Origin: JANXSF01 sp043755435
Lineage (GTDB): Bacteria > Acidobacteriota > Terriglobia > Bryobacterales > Bryobacteraceae
NCBI GenBank assembly: GCA_043755435.1
Contig: JAYUSZ010000091.1
Span: 10,590-74,589, forward strand
Reading direction: 5' to 3'
DNA: 64,000 bases
Position numbers and translations under genes: made by a program. Numbering within the stretch: position 1 is the stretch's first letter; each line of letters opens with the position of its first letter. The notes below the pieces were generated by a model, which was not told the origin of the DNA, ran no database searches, and worked only from the letters and a program-made list of their open reading frames with translations. Shown one piece after another: positions 9,765 to 17,472 of this stretch.

Positions 9765-10509
9765 TTAGGTTGTGGCCACCGCAGTGAGAGGTTTTTCAGT
9801 AGAGCGCGGTTGAAAGATTGGTGGGAGCACGGCGTAAAGGAGGCTGTGGGGGTCGATTACATGGTTTTCGGCCGCTACATTTAGCTTCGTCTCAACGGGT
9901 ATTTTATCGACTGGCTGTGTGCCGGGTTCCTGGCCATCCATTGTTGTATTTTCAGTGGGTTGCATTTGAGGCTTGGGGTCTGATTGAGGATGCAGGTCGA
10001 TTGGTCCAGGGGTGGTGGGTGGGAACAGTTCACGGTTGGTGAGGATTTCCTGGCGGAGTTGTTGATACAGAGACAGCAGGCGGCGGCCTTGACGGGCGAT
10101 TTGGGATAGGGCGTCACTGTGGCTTTGGAGTCCGGCGACGGCGATGCCGTAGGCTCCGTGAGCATTGAGGCTGGTGAATTCCAGTTCGTTGCAGGTCATG
10201 CGTTGAATTTGGATATCGATGAGGCTGGCTTCGGCGGGAGCTTGGCGACGGAGACGCCAGAGGGTGGTGGCCATTTCTGTGACCAGGATATCTTCGATGA
10301 GGTTGGTGGGCTTCCAGGTTTCGAGGTGCACTTTGATGAGTTCCTCAAAATCGGCGAGTTCTTCACCGGGGAGGATGAGGAGTACGGGCGTAAGCGCCAT
10401 GGGTGGCGGAGTTGAAGGCAGAACGGCGTTTGCCTTCGGGGGTTTTGGGGCCAGTGGATTTGAGGGCGTTGAGGCGGGAGGTTTCTTTGCGTTTGTCTTG
10501 TTTGTTCAT
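9765..10509 (-). pseudogene. frameshifted conserved hypothetical of the STGPKTPEGK family
   Basis: Starting at the ATG at 10509, the reading gives MNKQDKRKETSRLNALKSTG, then PKTPEGKRRSAFNSATHGAY. This is the signature N-terminus of a hypothetical family abundant in Acidobacteria and Planctomycetes. That frame runs into a stop just after 10370. The rest of the family (LPGEELADFEELIKVHLETW, then helices and a proline-rich tail) continues in another frame, opening at 10400. A single shift at about 10380-10395 therefore splits the gene, unless it is a sequencing error. A separate protein starting at 10400 would lack the conserved N-terminus. The gene lies upstream of the terminase-like gene on the same strand. 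Function unknown. Confidence 0.65.
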
Positions 10510-11023
10510 GGCGAGTACAGGATAGCAGACGAGTTGGTGGTGGTTATGGTTAAGTGCTTTAGAATCTTAGTAGAATGGCTCGTGACCGGGGACATACCAG
10601 TCCGCAAAATCGGCATATGAAAATGCCCATCGGCAACATCTTTTCAAAATTGGTAAATATCTGAAGGCTGACGGTTTTACAGTTTTGGGAAGTAACCGAC
10701 CGGACATTCCCACAGTATGGTTGCCTTCCGCCAAGTTGCGTTCCGTTTCGGCTAGCTAAATCACGTTGAACGAACTGCCTACTTCTAAGGATGGGCAATC
10801 ATCCAGGTGTTAACGGCCCGAGGATTTCAGAATGACTACACTTGCAGCCTGGTGCTGTAGCTTCCTAGAACGAAGGACCTAGAAGGCTTGTTTCTGTTAA
10901 CATGTTTCCAAGCCGTAGTTTGGACGAGAGGCACCTGTTCACATCCCGAATTGGCATAAGGCTGTTTCCGGCCAATTGAACATATAGCGCCTTATCCGGC
11001 TGCCTCACTGGTAACATTTGTCA
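10510..11023. other. intergenic, no gene supported
   Basis: About 510 bp between divergent units. Short frames here have no recognisable motif or ribosome-binding site. It should hold promoters for both directions, but I could not pick convincing -35/-10 pairs. Confidence 0.4.
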
Positions 11024-11110
11024 ATGGACCCTCATTTCTTTGATACGCCTAAACGTGAAGCTTTCTTCAAACGTCATCCCGATTTCTACCCGGCGGTCAA
11101 CAGACAATGA
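11024..11110 (+). CDS. 28-codon upstream ORF coupled to the methyltransferase
   Basis: ATG at 11024, reading MDPHFFDTPKREAFFKRHPD and ending at a TGA that overlaps the methyltransferase start (ATGA at 11107-11110). The composition is protein-like (many Phe, His, Lys, Pro) and the overlap suggests translational coupling. It could be a real micropeptide, a leader that tunes methyltransferase expression, or the remnant tail of a lost upstream gene. No family was recognised. Confidence 0.3.
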   Translation: MDPHFFDTPKREAFFKRHPDFYPAVNRQ

Positions 11111-12414
11111 GCAAGCTTGCCCTCGATAAGGCAATCGTGCTCAATCCTAAACGAGAGAGCAAAATGGCGCTAGGGCGAACCAACTGGTATCCCTATTATG
11201 CTGGGTTCTCTCATCGCTTTGCACAGACCCTCATCGAATCCCTCCAAATCCGCCGCGGTAGCCGGGTGATGGACCCTTGGAATGGAAGTGGGACGACAAC
11301 GCTGTCGGCTATACGGAGAGGTCATAACGCCTTTGGCTTTGACCTCAACCCTGTCATGGTCATCGCCGCCAAAGCGCAGATGCTTAGCTCTCTTTCAAAA
11401 GCCAGTCTGCCGCCGTTAACGGCTGAAATCATCAAAATTGCCCGAACATGCCCGACAGTAGACCTTTCTCGGGTTGACCCGTTATGCAGCTGGCTAACTC
11501 CATCGAGTGCTGCCGATCTTCGGCGAGTCGAGGCCGCAGTTCAATATCTGCTTGTCGAAAGTGACGCTCACGCGTTTCATGCCGATGCGCCGCAGCGAGC
11601 GATTTCGGATTTGGCTGCTTTTTTCTACGTCGCCCTGTTTAGAAGCACTCGCTCGCTGCTGAAAAAGTTCTTCGCCAGCAACCCTACTTGGGTAAAACGG
11701 CCATCCACTGAGCGAGAACGATCGAGACCATCTTTGGAAGCAATTCTCAATTCATTCACCACTGAAGCCAAAGGGATGCTTTCTACTTTGGACGGGGATG
11801 CCCTTCCCATTCGAAAGGGAAACGTTCATTTAGCGATTGCATCTTCGGATGACATTCCCCTTGAGGATGGCAGCATCGATTTCGTGCTTACTTCTCCGCC
11901 GTATTGCACGCGCATCGACTATGCAGTGGCCACTAGCCTCGAACTGGCGGTACTAGGATACGATGGTCCTCACGGTTTCGGCGCACTGAGAACCCGGATG
12001 CTAGGGACTTCGATGGTTCAAGCAACACTTCCCACTGCGCAGACGAGTTGGGGAACGGGATGCAACGCCTTTCTCAAGCAAGTTGCCAGTCACCGATCCA
12101 AAGCTTCGCAGGGATACTACTTGAAGAACCATTTACAGTATTTCAATGGTCTCTTTAACTCAGTCCGCGAAATAAGCAGGGTACTCAACCGCGGAGCTAT
12201 GTGCGCCGTGGTTGTTCAGGATTCCTACTATAAGGAAATCCATAACGACCTTCCCAGCACCTTGCATCAGATGGCAGCTAGCTGCGATCTTGAGCTGTTT
12301 AAGCGTGTAGACTTTCAACACCAAAACACGATGGCGGGCATTCATCCTGGGACTCGGCTGTACCGCAAACGCCCTAGTGCTACGGAAAGTGTTTTATTGT
12401 TGCAGAAGGTGTGA
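11107..12414 (+). CDS. DNA methyltransferase, N4-cytosine/N6-adenine type
   Basis: 435 residues. The SAM-binding motif I appears as DPWNGSGTT (56-64), followed by GFDLNPV, the acidic end of the second strand. The catalytic motif IV is TSPPY (262-266), which transfers a methyl group to an exocyclic amino group; SPPY favours m4C but m6A is also seen. Motif I precedes motif IV. About 200 residues separate the two motifs, larger than usual, and the insert is helical. It is the first of three closely packed same-strand genes (35 bp, then 10 bp gaps). Its likely job is self-marking for the cassette, or protection against the partner nuclease. No sequence specificity can be predicted. Confidence 0.85.
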   Translation: MSKLALDKAIVLNPKRESKMALGRTNWYPYYAGFSHRFAQTLIESLQIRRGSRVMDPWNGSGTTTLSAIRRGHNAFGFDLNPVMVIAAKAQMLSSLSKASLPPLTAEIIKIARTCPTVDLSRVDPLCSWLTPSSAADLRRVEAAVQYLLVESDAHAFHADAPQRAISDLAAFFYVALFRSTRSLLKKFFASNPTWVKRPSTERERSRPSLEAILNSFTTEAKGMLSTLDGDALPIRKGNVHLAIASSDDIPLEDGSIDFVLTSPPYCTRIDYAVATSLELAVLGYDGPHGFGALRTRMLGTSMVQATLPTAQTSWGTGCNAFLKQVASHRSKASQGYYLKNHLQYFNGLFNSVREISRVLNRGAMCAVVVQDSYYKEIHNDLPSTLHQMAASCDLELFKRVDFQHQNTMAGIHPGTRLYRKRPSATESVLLLQKV

Positions 12415-12448
12415 GGCAGAAGCGCGAAAAGGAAGCGAGAATCATATT

Positions 12449-13582
12449 ATGAAAGAGTCATTTGAACCAGACAGCCTCATTGAGTTTGGTGACGAGCCAG
12501 CCGGAGACCAGCCGGACCAAACACCGCTAGAGAAGAAGTACAGCCAACAGATGAGGCAGATCATCTCGCAAAAGATCGATCTTCCCATTTCGACTCTGCC
12601 AGAGATGATTAAGGACCAGATCAATCTCAACCCGGAATTTCAACGACGTGACCGGTGGGATGTGGAAAAGCAATCGCGCTTCATTGAGTCAATCATCATG
12701 AACGTTCCGATTCCTCCAGTTTTCTTAGGCGAAGACCAGTACGGAAGTTACGTGGTGCTAGACGGTCGCCAGCGCTTGACTGCAATTGATGATTTTCTCA
12801 AAAACGCCTTCAAATTGAAAGCTCTGCAGGTGTGGGAAGACTTAAACGGGCAGAACTACCTTGAACTGCAAAAGAGAAAACTGGACCGAGCAATCACCAG
12901 ACGCTTTGTTCCTGCTGTTGTGATCTTGAAGGAATCATCCCCCCAGGTGAAGTATGACGTGTTCGACCGACTCAATACCGGTGGGGTTATTGCTGAGCCT
13001 ATGGAGATTCGGAACGCGGTGTTTCAGGGGCCTTTCAACAAAGTGATCAGAGACCTGGCGGAAAGTCCAGGGTTTCGACGGCTATGGGATATTCCATCCG
13101 ATCAACAGGCACTAGAACAGAACGCCCTCTATCGAAAGATGAACGATATCGAACTGGTGCTGCGCTTCTTCGCCCTCTGGCACTACGAGCGCATGGACAT
13201 GAAGTTTAAGGACTATTTGGGCGACTTCATGGATGCACGAAATAAGGAATACGTCGCTGATCCTTCACTGGCTGCCTCAGACAAGCTGAGTTTTGAACAT
13301 GCGGTGACAAACTGCTGGATGGTATTTGGCGACTCCGTGTTTCGCAAAGAGGCAAACGCCAAGAAATCTGCACCACTCGCAGACGCCGTCATGGTAGCTC
13401 TCTCAGACCATTCTCCTGAGGTTGTCGGCCCGAAAGCGGCTTTAGTGCGTACAGCAATCCAGTCGTTACTCTCTCAAAATCAAGGCTTCCAAAAAGCGTT
13501 TGGCACCGGTACGAACGGCAAAGGAGCCATTAGGACCCGGATAACACTCGCACGGGAAGTCGTCACCAAGGCGCTTCAGTAG
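12449..13582 (+). CDS. DUF262 / GmrSD-N-like protein
   Basis: 377 residues from the ATG at 12449; an upstream in-frame start would overlap the methyltransferase. The ParB-like fold of DUF262 is visible: NPEFQRRDRWDVEKQSRFIE (61-80), VPIPPVFLGED, and the signature DGRQR (105-109), followed by TAIDDFL. DUF262 proteins bind or hydrolyse NTPs and occur as the N-terminal half of GmrSD-type modification-dependent restriction enzymes. Here the usual C-terminal HNH half (DUF1524) is missing: the C-terminus is helical with no HNH motif. With the HEPN gene next door, it probably acts as the sensor or NTP-driven regulator. Confidence 0.8.
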   Translation: MKESFEPDSLIEFGDEPAGDQPDQTPLEKKYSQQMRQIISQKIDLPISTLPEMIKDQINLNPEFQRRDRWDVEKQSRFIESIIMNVPIPPVFLGEDQYGSYVVLDGRQRLTAIDDFLKNAFKLKALQVWEDLNGQNYLELQKRKLDRAITRRFVPAVVILKESSPQVKYDVFDRLNTGGVIAEPMEIRNAVFQGPFNKVIRDLAESPGFRRLWDIPSDQQALEQNALYRKMNDIELVLRFFALWHYERMDMKFKDYLGDFMDARNKEYVADPSLAASDKLSFEHAVTNCWMVFGDSVFRKEANAKKSAPLADAVMVALSDHSPEVVGPKAALVRTAIQSLLSQNQGFQKAFGTGTNGKGAIRTRITLAREVVTKALQ

Positions 13583-13592
13583 CCTTCACTAT

Positions 13593-14339
13593 ATGCAAAG
13601 GGCACTAAACAACCTGAAAACATCACTCACGCGCGTGAGAGACATTGCGGCGGACATCGATTCGAATGTTCAGGCTGCTTTGGCAACTACTGCGGTGCAA
13701 GCGCGCCATGAAACGACTCTGTACGCATCCACAGTAATTCTTAGTGGATATCTTGAATCGTTTCTGCGCGAGGTAGCTGAGGAGATGGTCGCGGAAATCT
13801 GTAACAAGGCCATTCCGTTTAACGATTTGCCTTCAAAGATTAGAGTGGCTCACTATTGGGATGGTAGCAGGCGGCTCACTGAAGTTGCACGTAAGGAACG
13901 AAAAGAGAATCCGCTCTTGCTCACGAAGGCCTCAGACGTGGCAAGAAGACTCGCCTCTGTGGCGTCGAATCAGGCACCCTACGAAATTCTTTGGGAGGCA
14001 TTTGCTGACACCCAAGCCAATCCTGGCTCGAAGGAAATAGGCGAATTCTTAGGTCGTTTTGATGTTGATAAACCCATCCCGACGTTAGCGGCCGCCATGA
14101 CCTGGAGCGAGAACACGGTAGTGCTTCGCCTAGGAAGCTTCATTCAGGTTAGAAACGAGTGCGCGCATACTGGAGCTTCAACGATTAACCTGACAACGAC
14201 CGACGTTACTGGCTATTGTGACCTGATTGATGAGGTCGCGACAGGAGTTGTGAATACGCTGCGAGCAACGCTGACTAAACCGCCTTATGTTACAGTGCCA
14301 GTTTCCGGTGCAGCGCAAGTTCAGCAGCCAACATCTTGA
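13593..14339 (+). CDS. HEPN-domain putative RNase, effector candidate
   Basis: 248 residues, mostly helical. Near the C-terminal end is VRNECAH, with Arg187 and His192 forming the R-x4-H signature of HEPN ribonucleases. The N-terminus (LTRVRDIAADID, then TTLYASTVILSGYLESFLRE) resembles the MAE_28990 and RiboL-PSP HEPN groups, which are often found in toxin or defence settings. The gene starts 10 bp after the DUF262 gene and ends the cassette. I infer that it cleaves RNA when released by the DUF262 partner, causing growth arrest during infection; this is untested. A structural non-catalytic HEPN is the alternative. Confidence 0.65.
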   Translation: MQRALNNLKTSLTRVRDIAADIDSNVQAALATTAVQARHETTLYASTVILSGYLESFLREVAEEMVAEICNKAIPFNDLPSKIRVAHYWDGSRRLTEVARKERKENPLLLTKASDVARRLASVASNQAPYEILWEAFADTQANPGSKEIGEFLGRFDVDKPIPTLAAAMTWSENTVVLRLGSFIQVRNECAHTGASTINLTTTDVTGYCDLIDEVATGVVNTLRATLTKPPYVTVPVSGAAQVQQPTS

Positions 14340-14399
14340 CGATCCCAGTGCAGCCCGGAAGTCTGCAAATACAAATTATCTGGCGTAAGCCTTTGCACG

Positions 14400-14612
14400 C
14401 TATTTGACGCAAGCCCTGGCCGGTAGCCGTGACACTGCGGCCCGGTGGATTTTGAATAGTCGAGCGGCGTCAGCCGCAATCTTGTAGCCTTTTGGCTTTA
14501 GCGAACCTTCGTTGGAAAGTTGTTCCCAACCTCTTGCTGTGGTCGTCACGGTATGGGCGCGAAGTACGCGGGAAACGCCTTGAGGCGCTCCGTGATCAAA
14601 GAGGATGAGCAT
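14400..14612 (-). pseudogene. truncated DUF5615 (PIN-like) toxin fused to a recombinase-like tail
   Basis: The first ~36 residues (MLILFDHGAPQGVSRVLRAH, then TVTTTARGWEQLSNEG) match the start of DUF5615 PIN-like toxins. Those normally continue for ~110 residues with an LLTTD motif, which is absent. Instead the frame runs into KIAADAARLFKIHRAAVSRL, a helix-turn-helix that looks like the C-terminal DNA-binding end of a serine recombinase. The frame overlaps the DUF433 antitoxin by 17 bp, as in an intact pair. The toxin should be inactive because most of the PIN fold is missing. Confidence 0.6.
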
Positions 14613-14856
14613 CGACCAGGTCAGAGGTTTGATGCGGTACCGGGGTCTTCAGGCTCTGGGCCACGAATTCGAGGACGGCAGAAATCTGTTCGCGGGTCAC
14701 ATCGAATTGTTCCATCACTTCTTCGACGCTCAGATCTTCGAGGTTTTCAATAACGGTGGCGACGGGCAACCGCGTATCGCGAAACACCCAAGCGCCGCTG
14801 ACTTTGCCAGGGACGCTCTCCACGGCGGGGCATTGTGACCAATCTAGATTTGCCAT
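14596..14856 (-). CDS. DUF433 antitoxin-like protein
   Basis: 86 residues. SGAWVFRDTRLPVATVIENL is the DUF433 core, and FDVTREQISAVLEFVAQSL is its C-terminal winged-helix half. DUF433 proteins usually sit just upstream of DUF5615 PIN-like toxins and are thought to neutralise them and repress the operon. That order and overlap are present here, but the toxin is truncated, so this may be an orphan antitoxin. The length is normal for the family. Confidence 0.75.
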   Translation of the reverse strand: MANLDWSQCPAVESVPGKVSGAWVFRDTRLPVATVIENLEDLSVEEVMEQFDVTREQISAVLEFVAQSLKTPVPHQTSDLVDAHPL

Positions 14857-15196
14857 GTTGCTTACCTTCTTCCATCGTAGCCTTTATCAGCATGGTTTGC
14901 CGGGGGCTTGCCTTGGCATTGTTGCTTCGTTGATGGAATGGATTGTTTATTGGGGCTGGGTTACATTCTAGAACTGCTTCACTGGTAGCGGTCTCAGTTA
15001 TTGTGCGATTAGTCTGGGCCAGCCCGCGCAGGGACGAACATGCTCTGCTCGACTGACTCTTTGGGGCAGAGACCTCGGCCAGCGATATCAGCTTTAGATA
15101 TACGCTATCTTGTAAACTGTAGGACTATCCGGCGTGCAAGGAGAATCTTTGCCAGACCACCACAAACTGTTGGTCGGGATAGCTTAACCATCATCA
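14857..15196. other. intergenic upstream of the restriction-modification operon
   Basis: 340 bp between the divergent antitoxin and the first methyltransferase subunit. No gene is supported. It probably carries both promoters, but no clear motif was identified. Confidence 0.4.
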
Positions 15197-15853
15197 ATGA
15201 ATCTCATCAGATCCAAGAGGCGCGTTGCAGACCATGGAGAGGTATTCACGCCTCTGTGGCTGGTCGAAAAAATGCTTAACCTGGTTAAGGGTGAAAGCGA
15301 GCGCATCGACTCTCGTTTCCTTGAGCCTGCGTGCGGAAGCGGGAACTTCCTTATTCCTGTCCTTCAGCGCAAGCTCGCCGCTGTAGAGGCCAAGTTCGGT
15401 AAGTCTGACTTTGAAAAGCGGCATTACGCCCTGTTGGCGGTGATGTGCACGTACGGAATTGAACTCTTGGCAGATAATATCGCTGAGTGTCGCTCGAATA
15501 TGCTTGAGGTGCTTGCTGACTACCTGAACCTGCAAGAAAACGATGAGGTCTATCTGGCCGCTTCCTATGTCCTGTCACAGAATATCGTGCATTGTGACGC
15601 TCTGACAATGCGTATGCATGACGGACAGCCTCTTACCTTTGCGGAGTGGGGCTACTTAGGCAAGGGCAAGTTCCAACGGCGAGACTTCCGCTTTGATGCC
15701 CTTACGGAAATGTCTGCTTACAGCCAGGAAGGCACCCTCTTTGCCCATCTCGGCAAGCATGAAGTTTTCGCACCACTTAAGACATACCAGCCGATAACTA
15801 TGCGAGAGCTTGCTTGCTCGCTATTGGATGATGGCTTGAAGGAGGCCATGTGA
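15197..15853 (+). CDS. methyltransferase-like subunit 1, SAM-binding half
   Basis: 218 residues. HGEVFTPLWLVEKML (13-27) and FLEPACGSGNFLIP (41-54) are the N-terminal signature and motif I of Eco57I/type I HsdM-like N6-adenine methyltransferases. The chain ends before any NPPY catalytic motif. The next gene supplies NPPY but has a damaged motif I, so the two look like complementary halves of one enzyme. The stop overlaps the following GTG start (GTGA), fixing their ratio by coupling. A simple frameshifted single gene is unlikely, because subunit 2 repeats the EVFTP opening. Confidence 0.78.
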   Translation: MNLIRSKRRVADHGEVFTPLWLVEKMLNLVKGESERIDSRFLEPACGSGNFLIPVLQRKLAAVEAKFGKSDFEKRHYALLAVMCTYGIELLADNIAECRSNMLEVLADYLNLQENDEVYLAASYVLSQNIVHCDALTMRMHDGQPLTFAEWGYLGKGKFQRRDFRFDALTEMSAYSQEGTLFAHLGKHEVFAPLKTYQPITMRELACSLLDDGLKEAM

Positions 15854-17472
15854 ACCTTCAGGCGGGCTTTACGCTTCGCGGGCGCAACCCGGACGTTCTT
15901 ACGTGCATAGCGAATCTTTCCAACGACGAGGTGTTCACGCCGCCTGAATTTGCCAAACGGATGCTGGATGCGCTCGCCGAGGCTTGGGCGGTAAACAATA
16001 GTGGAGCGGACCTCTGGGTGGACAGTTCGCTTAGGTTCCTTGATCCCTTCACGAAGTCAGGTGTGTTTCTGCGGGAGATAACCAGCCGTCTTACAAATGG
16101 GCTTGCCGCTGAGATTCCAGATCTTCAGAAACGCGTCGATCATATTCTGACCAAGCAAGTATTTGGCATCGGCATAACACATCTCACAAGCCTGCTTGCG
16201 CGGCGCAGCTTGTATTGTTCCAAGCACGCCAATGGGCGGCACTCGGTTGCCAAAAGCTTCGCTAGCGACGCGGGCAATATTTGGTTTGAGCGGACTGAGC
16301 ACACATGGTCGGCAGGCAAGTGTAAGTTTTGTGGAGCAAGCCAGAAAACGTTTGAACGCGGCGAGGGGCTTGAAACTCACGCTTACGCTTTCATTCACAC
16401 GGACAGCATCAAAGCTCGGATTGCCGAGTTGTTTGGAGGCAACATGCAGTTTGACGTTATTATAGGCAATCCGCCGTACCAGCTTGACGACGGTGGGTAC
16501 GGCACGAGCGCAGCGCCGATCTACGACAAGTTCGTCGAGCAGGCACTAAAGCTTGACCCTCGCCTGCTAACCATGGTCATTCCTGCGCGATGGTACGCGG
16601 GTGGCAAAGGGCTAGACGACTTCAGAAAATTAATGCTCTCAGATGATCGCCTGCGCTCCATCGACGACTACCTAAGTGCTTCGGATGTCTTCCCAGGAGT
16701 GGGCCTCAAGGGTGGCATTTGCTCTTTCCTCTGGGAGAGGGACAACCTGGGGCCGTGCCGGGTCGCCAACCATTTCAAAGATTGGCCTGTCTCTATCGCG
16801 AGTCGCCCGCTTCTTGAGGAGGGCGTGGATGTCTTCATCAGATTCAATGAAGGATTGTCAATCCTTAAGAAGGTTGCTTCTTTGGAAACGGGACAATCTA
16901 ACTCACTGTCGCTGCCGAAAAACAAGCGCTTCGACCGACTGGTTAGTTCAAGAAAGCCGTTCGGGCTTGAGACAACGTTCAAGGGAAAAGCTGATAAATC
17001 AGGCGACGATCTCCAAATCTATCAGAATGGCGGGACAGGTTATGTCCCGAGAGCTTCGGTCCAAACTGGCATTCACCTCATAGACTATTGGAAGGTGTAC
17101 ACAGGTCGTGCTGCGCCTGGGACCGGCAACAGAGACACTTATCCGCACAGGATCATCAGTACTCCCTTCATAGGATCACCGGGAACTATCTCGTCAGAAA
17201 CGTACCTCTGCCTTGGTCCTTTCGGCACCCAGAGTGATGCTGAGAGTGTATTGTCCTATCTAACATGCAGGTTGACGCGTTTTCTGATTCTCCTTCACAA
17301 GCCATCTCAAGACGTTACGCGCAAGGTCTACACCTTCGTACCAACACAAGAGTGGACGAAGCCGTGGACTGACAACGACCTATACGCGAGGTATGGCCTA
17401 ACCCCTAGCGAGATCGAATTCGTCGAGAAGGTTGTCCGCCCAATGAACCTCGACAGCGGTGACGATGAGTAA
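15850..17472 (+). CDS. methyltransferase-like subunit 2 with NPPY (Eco57I-like)
   Basis: 540 residues from a GTG start. It opens with NDEVFTPPEFAKRML, then a degenerate motif I, DPFTKSG (65-71), where DPxxGSG would be normal. The catalytic NPPY is intact at 207-210 (IIGNPPYQ), so adenine N6 is the expected target. Cys158 and Cys161 (CKFC), with Cys123, could form a small zinc site. The C-terminal ~300 residues resemble target-recognition regions of Eco57I-type enzymes. SAM may be bound mainly by subunit 1. It overlaps the helicase gene by 8 bp, so all three genes form one translational unit. Confidence 0.8.
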   Translation: MNLQAGFTLRGRNPDVLTCIANLSNDEVFTPPEFAKRMLDALAEAWAVNNSGADLWVDSSLRFLDPFTKSGVFLREITSRLTNGLAAEIPDLQKRVDHILTKQVFGIGITHLTSLLARRSLYCSKHANGRHSVAKSFASDAGNIWFERTEHTWSAGKCKFCGASQKTFERGEGLETHAYAFIHTDSIKARIAELFGGNMQFDVIIGNPPYQLDDGGYGTSAAPIYDKFVEQALKLDPRLLTMVIPARWYAGGKGLDDFRKLMLSDDRLRSIDDYLSASDVFPGVGLKGGICSFLWERDNLGPCRVANHFKDWPVSIASRPLLEEGVDVFIRFNEGLSILKKVASLETGQSNSLSLPKNKRFDRLVSSRKPFGLETTFKGKADKSGDDLQIYQNGGTGYVPRASVQTGIHLIDYWKVYTGRAAPGTGNRDTYPHRIISTPFIGSPGTISSETYLCLGPFGTQSDAESVLSYLTCRLTRFLILLHKPSQDVTRKVYTFVPTQEWTKPWTDNDLYARYGLTPSEIEFVEKVVRPMNLDSGDDE

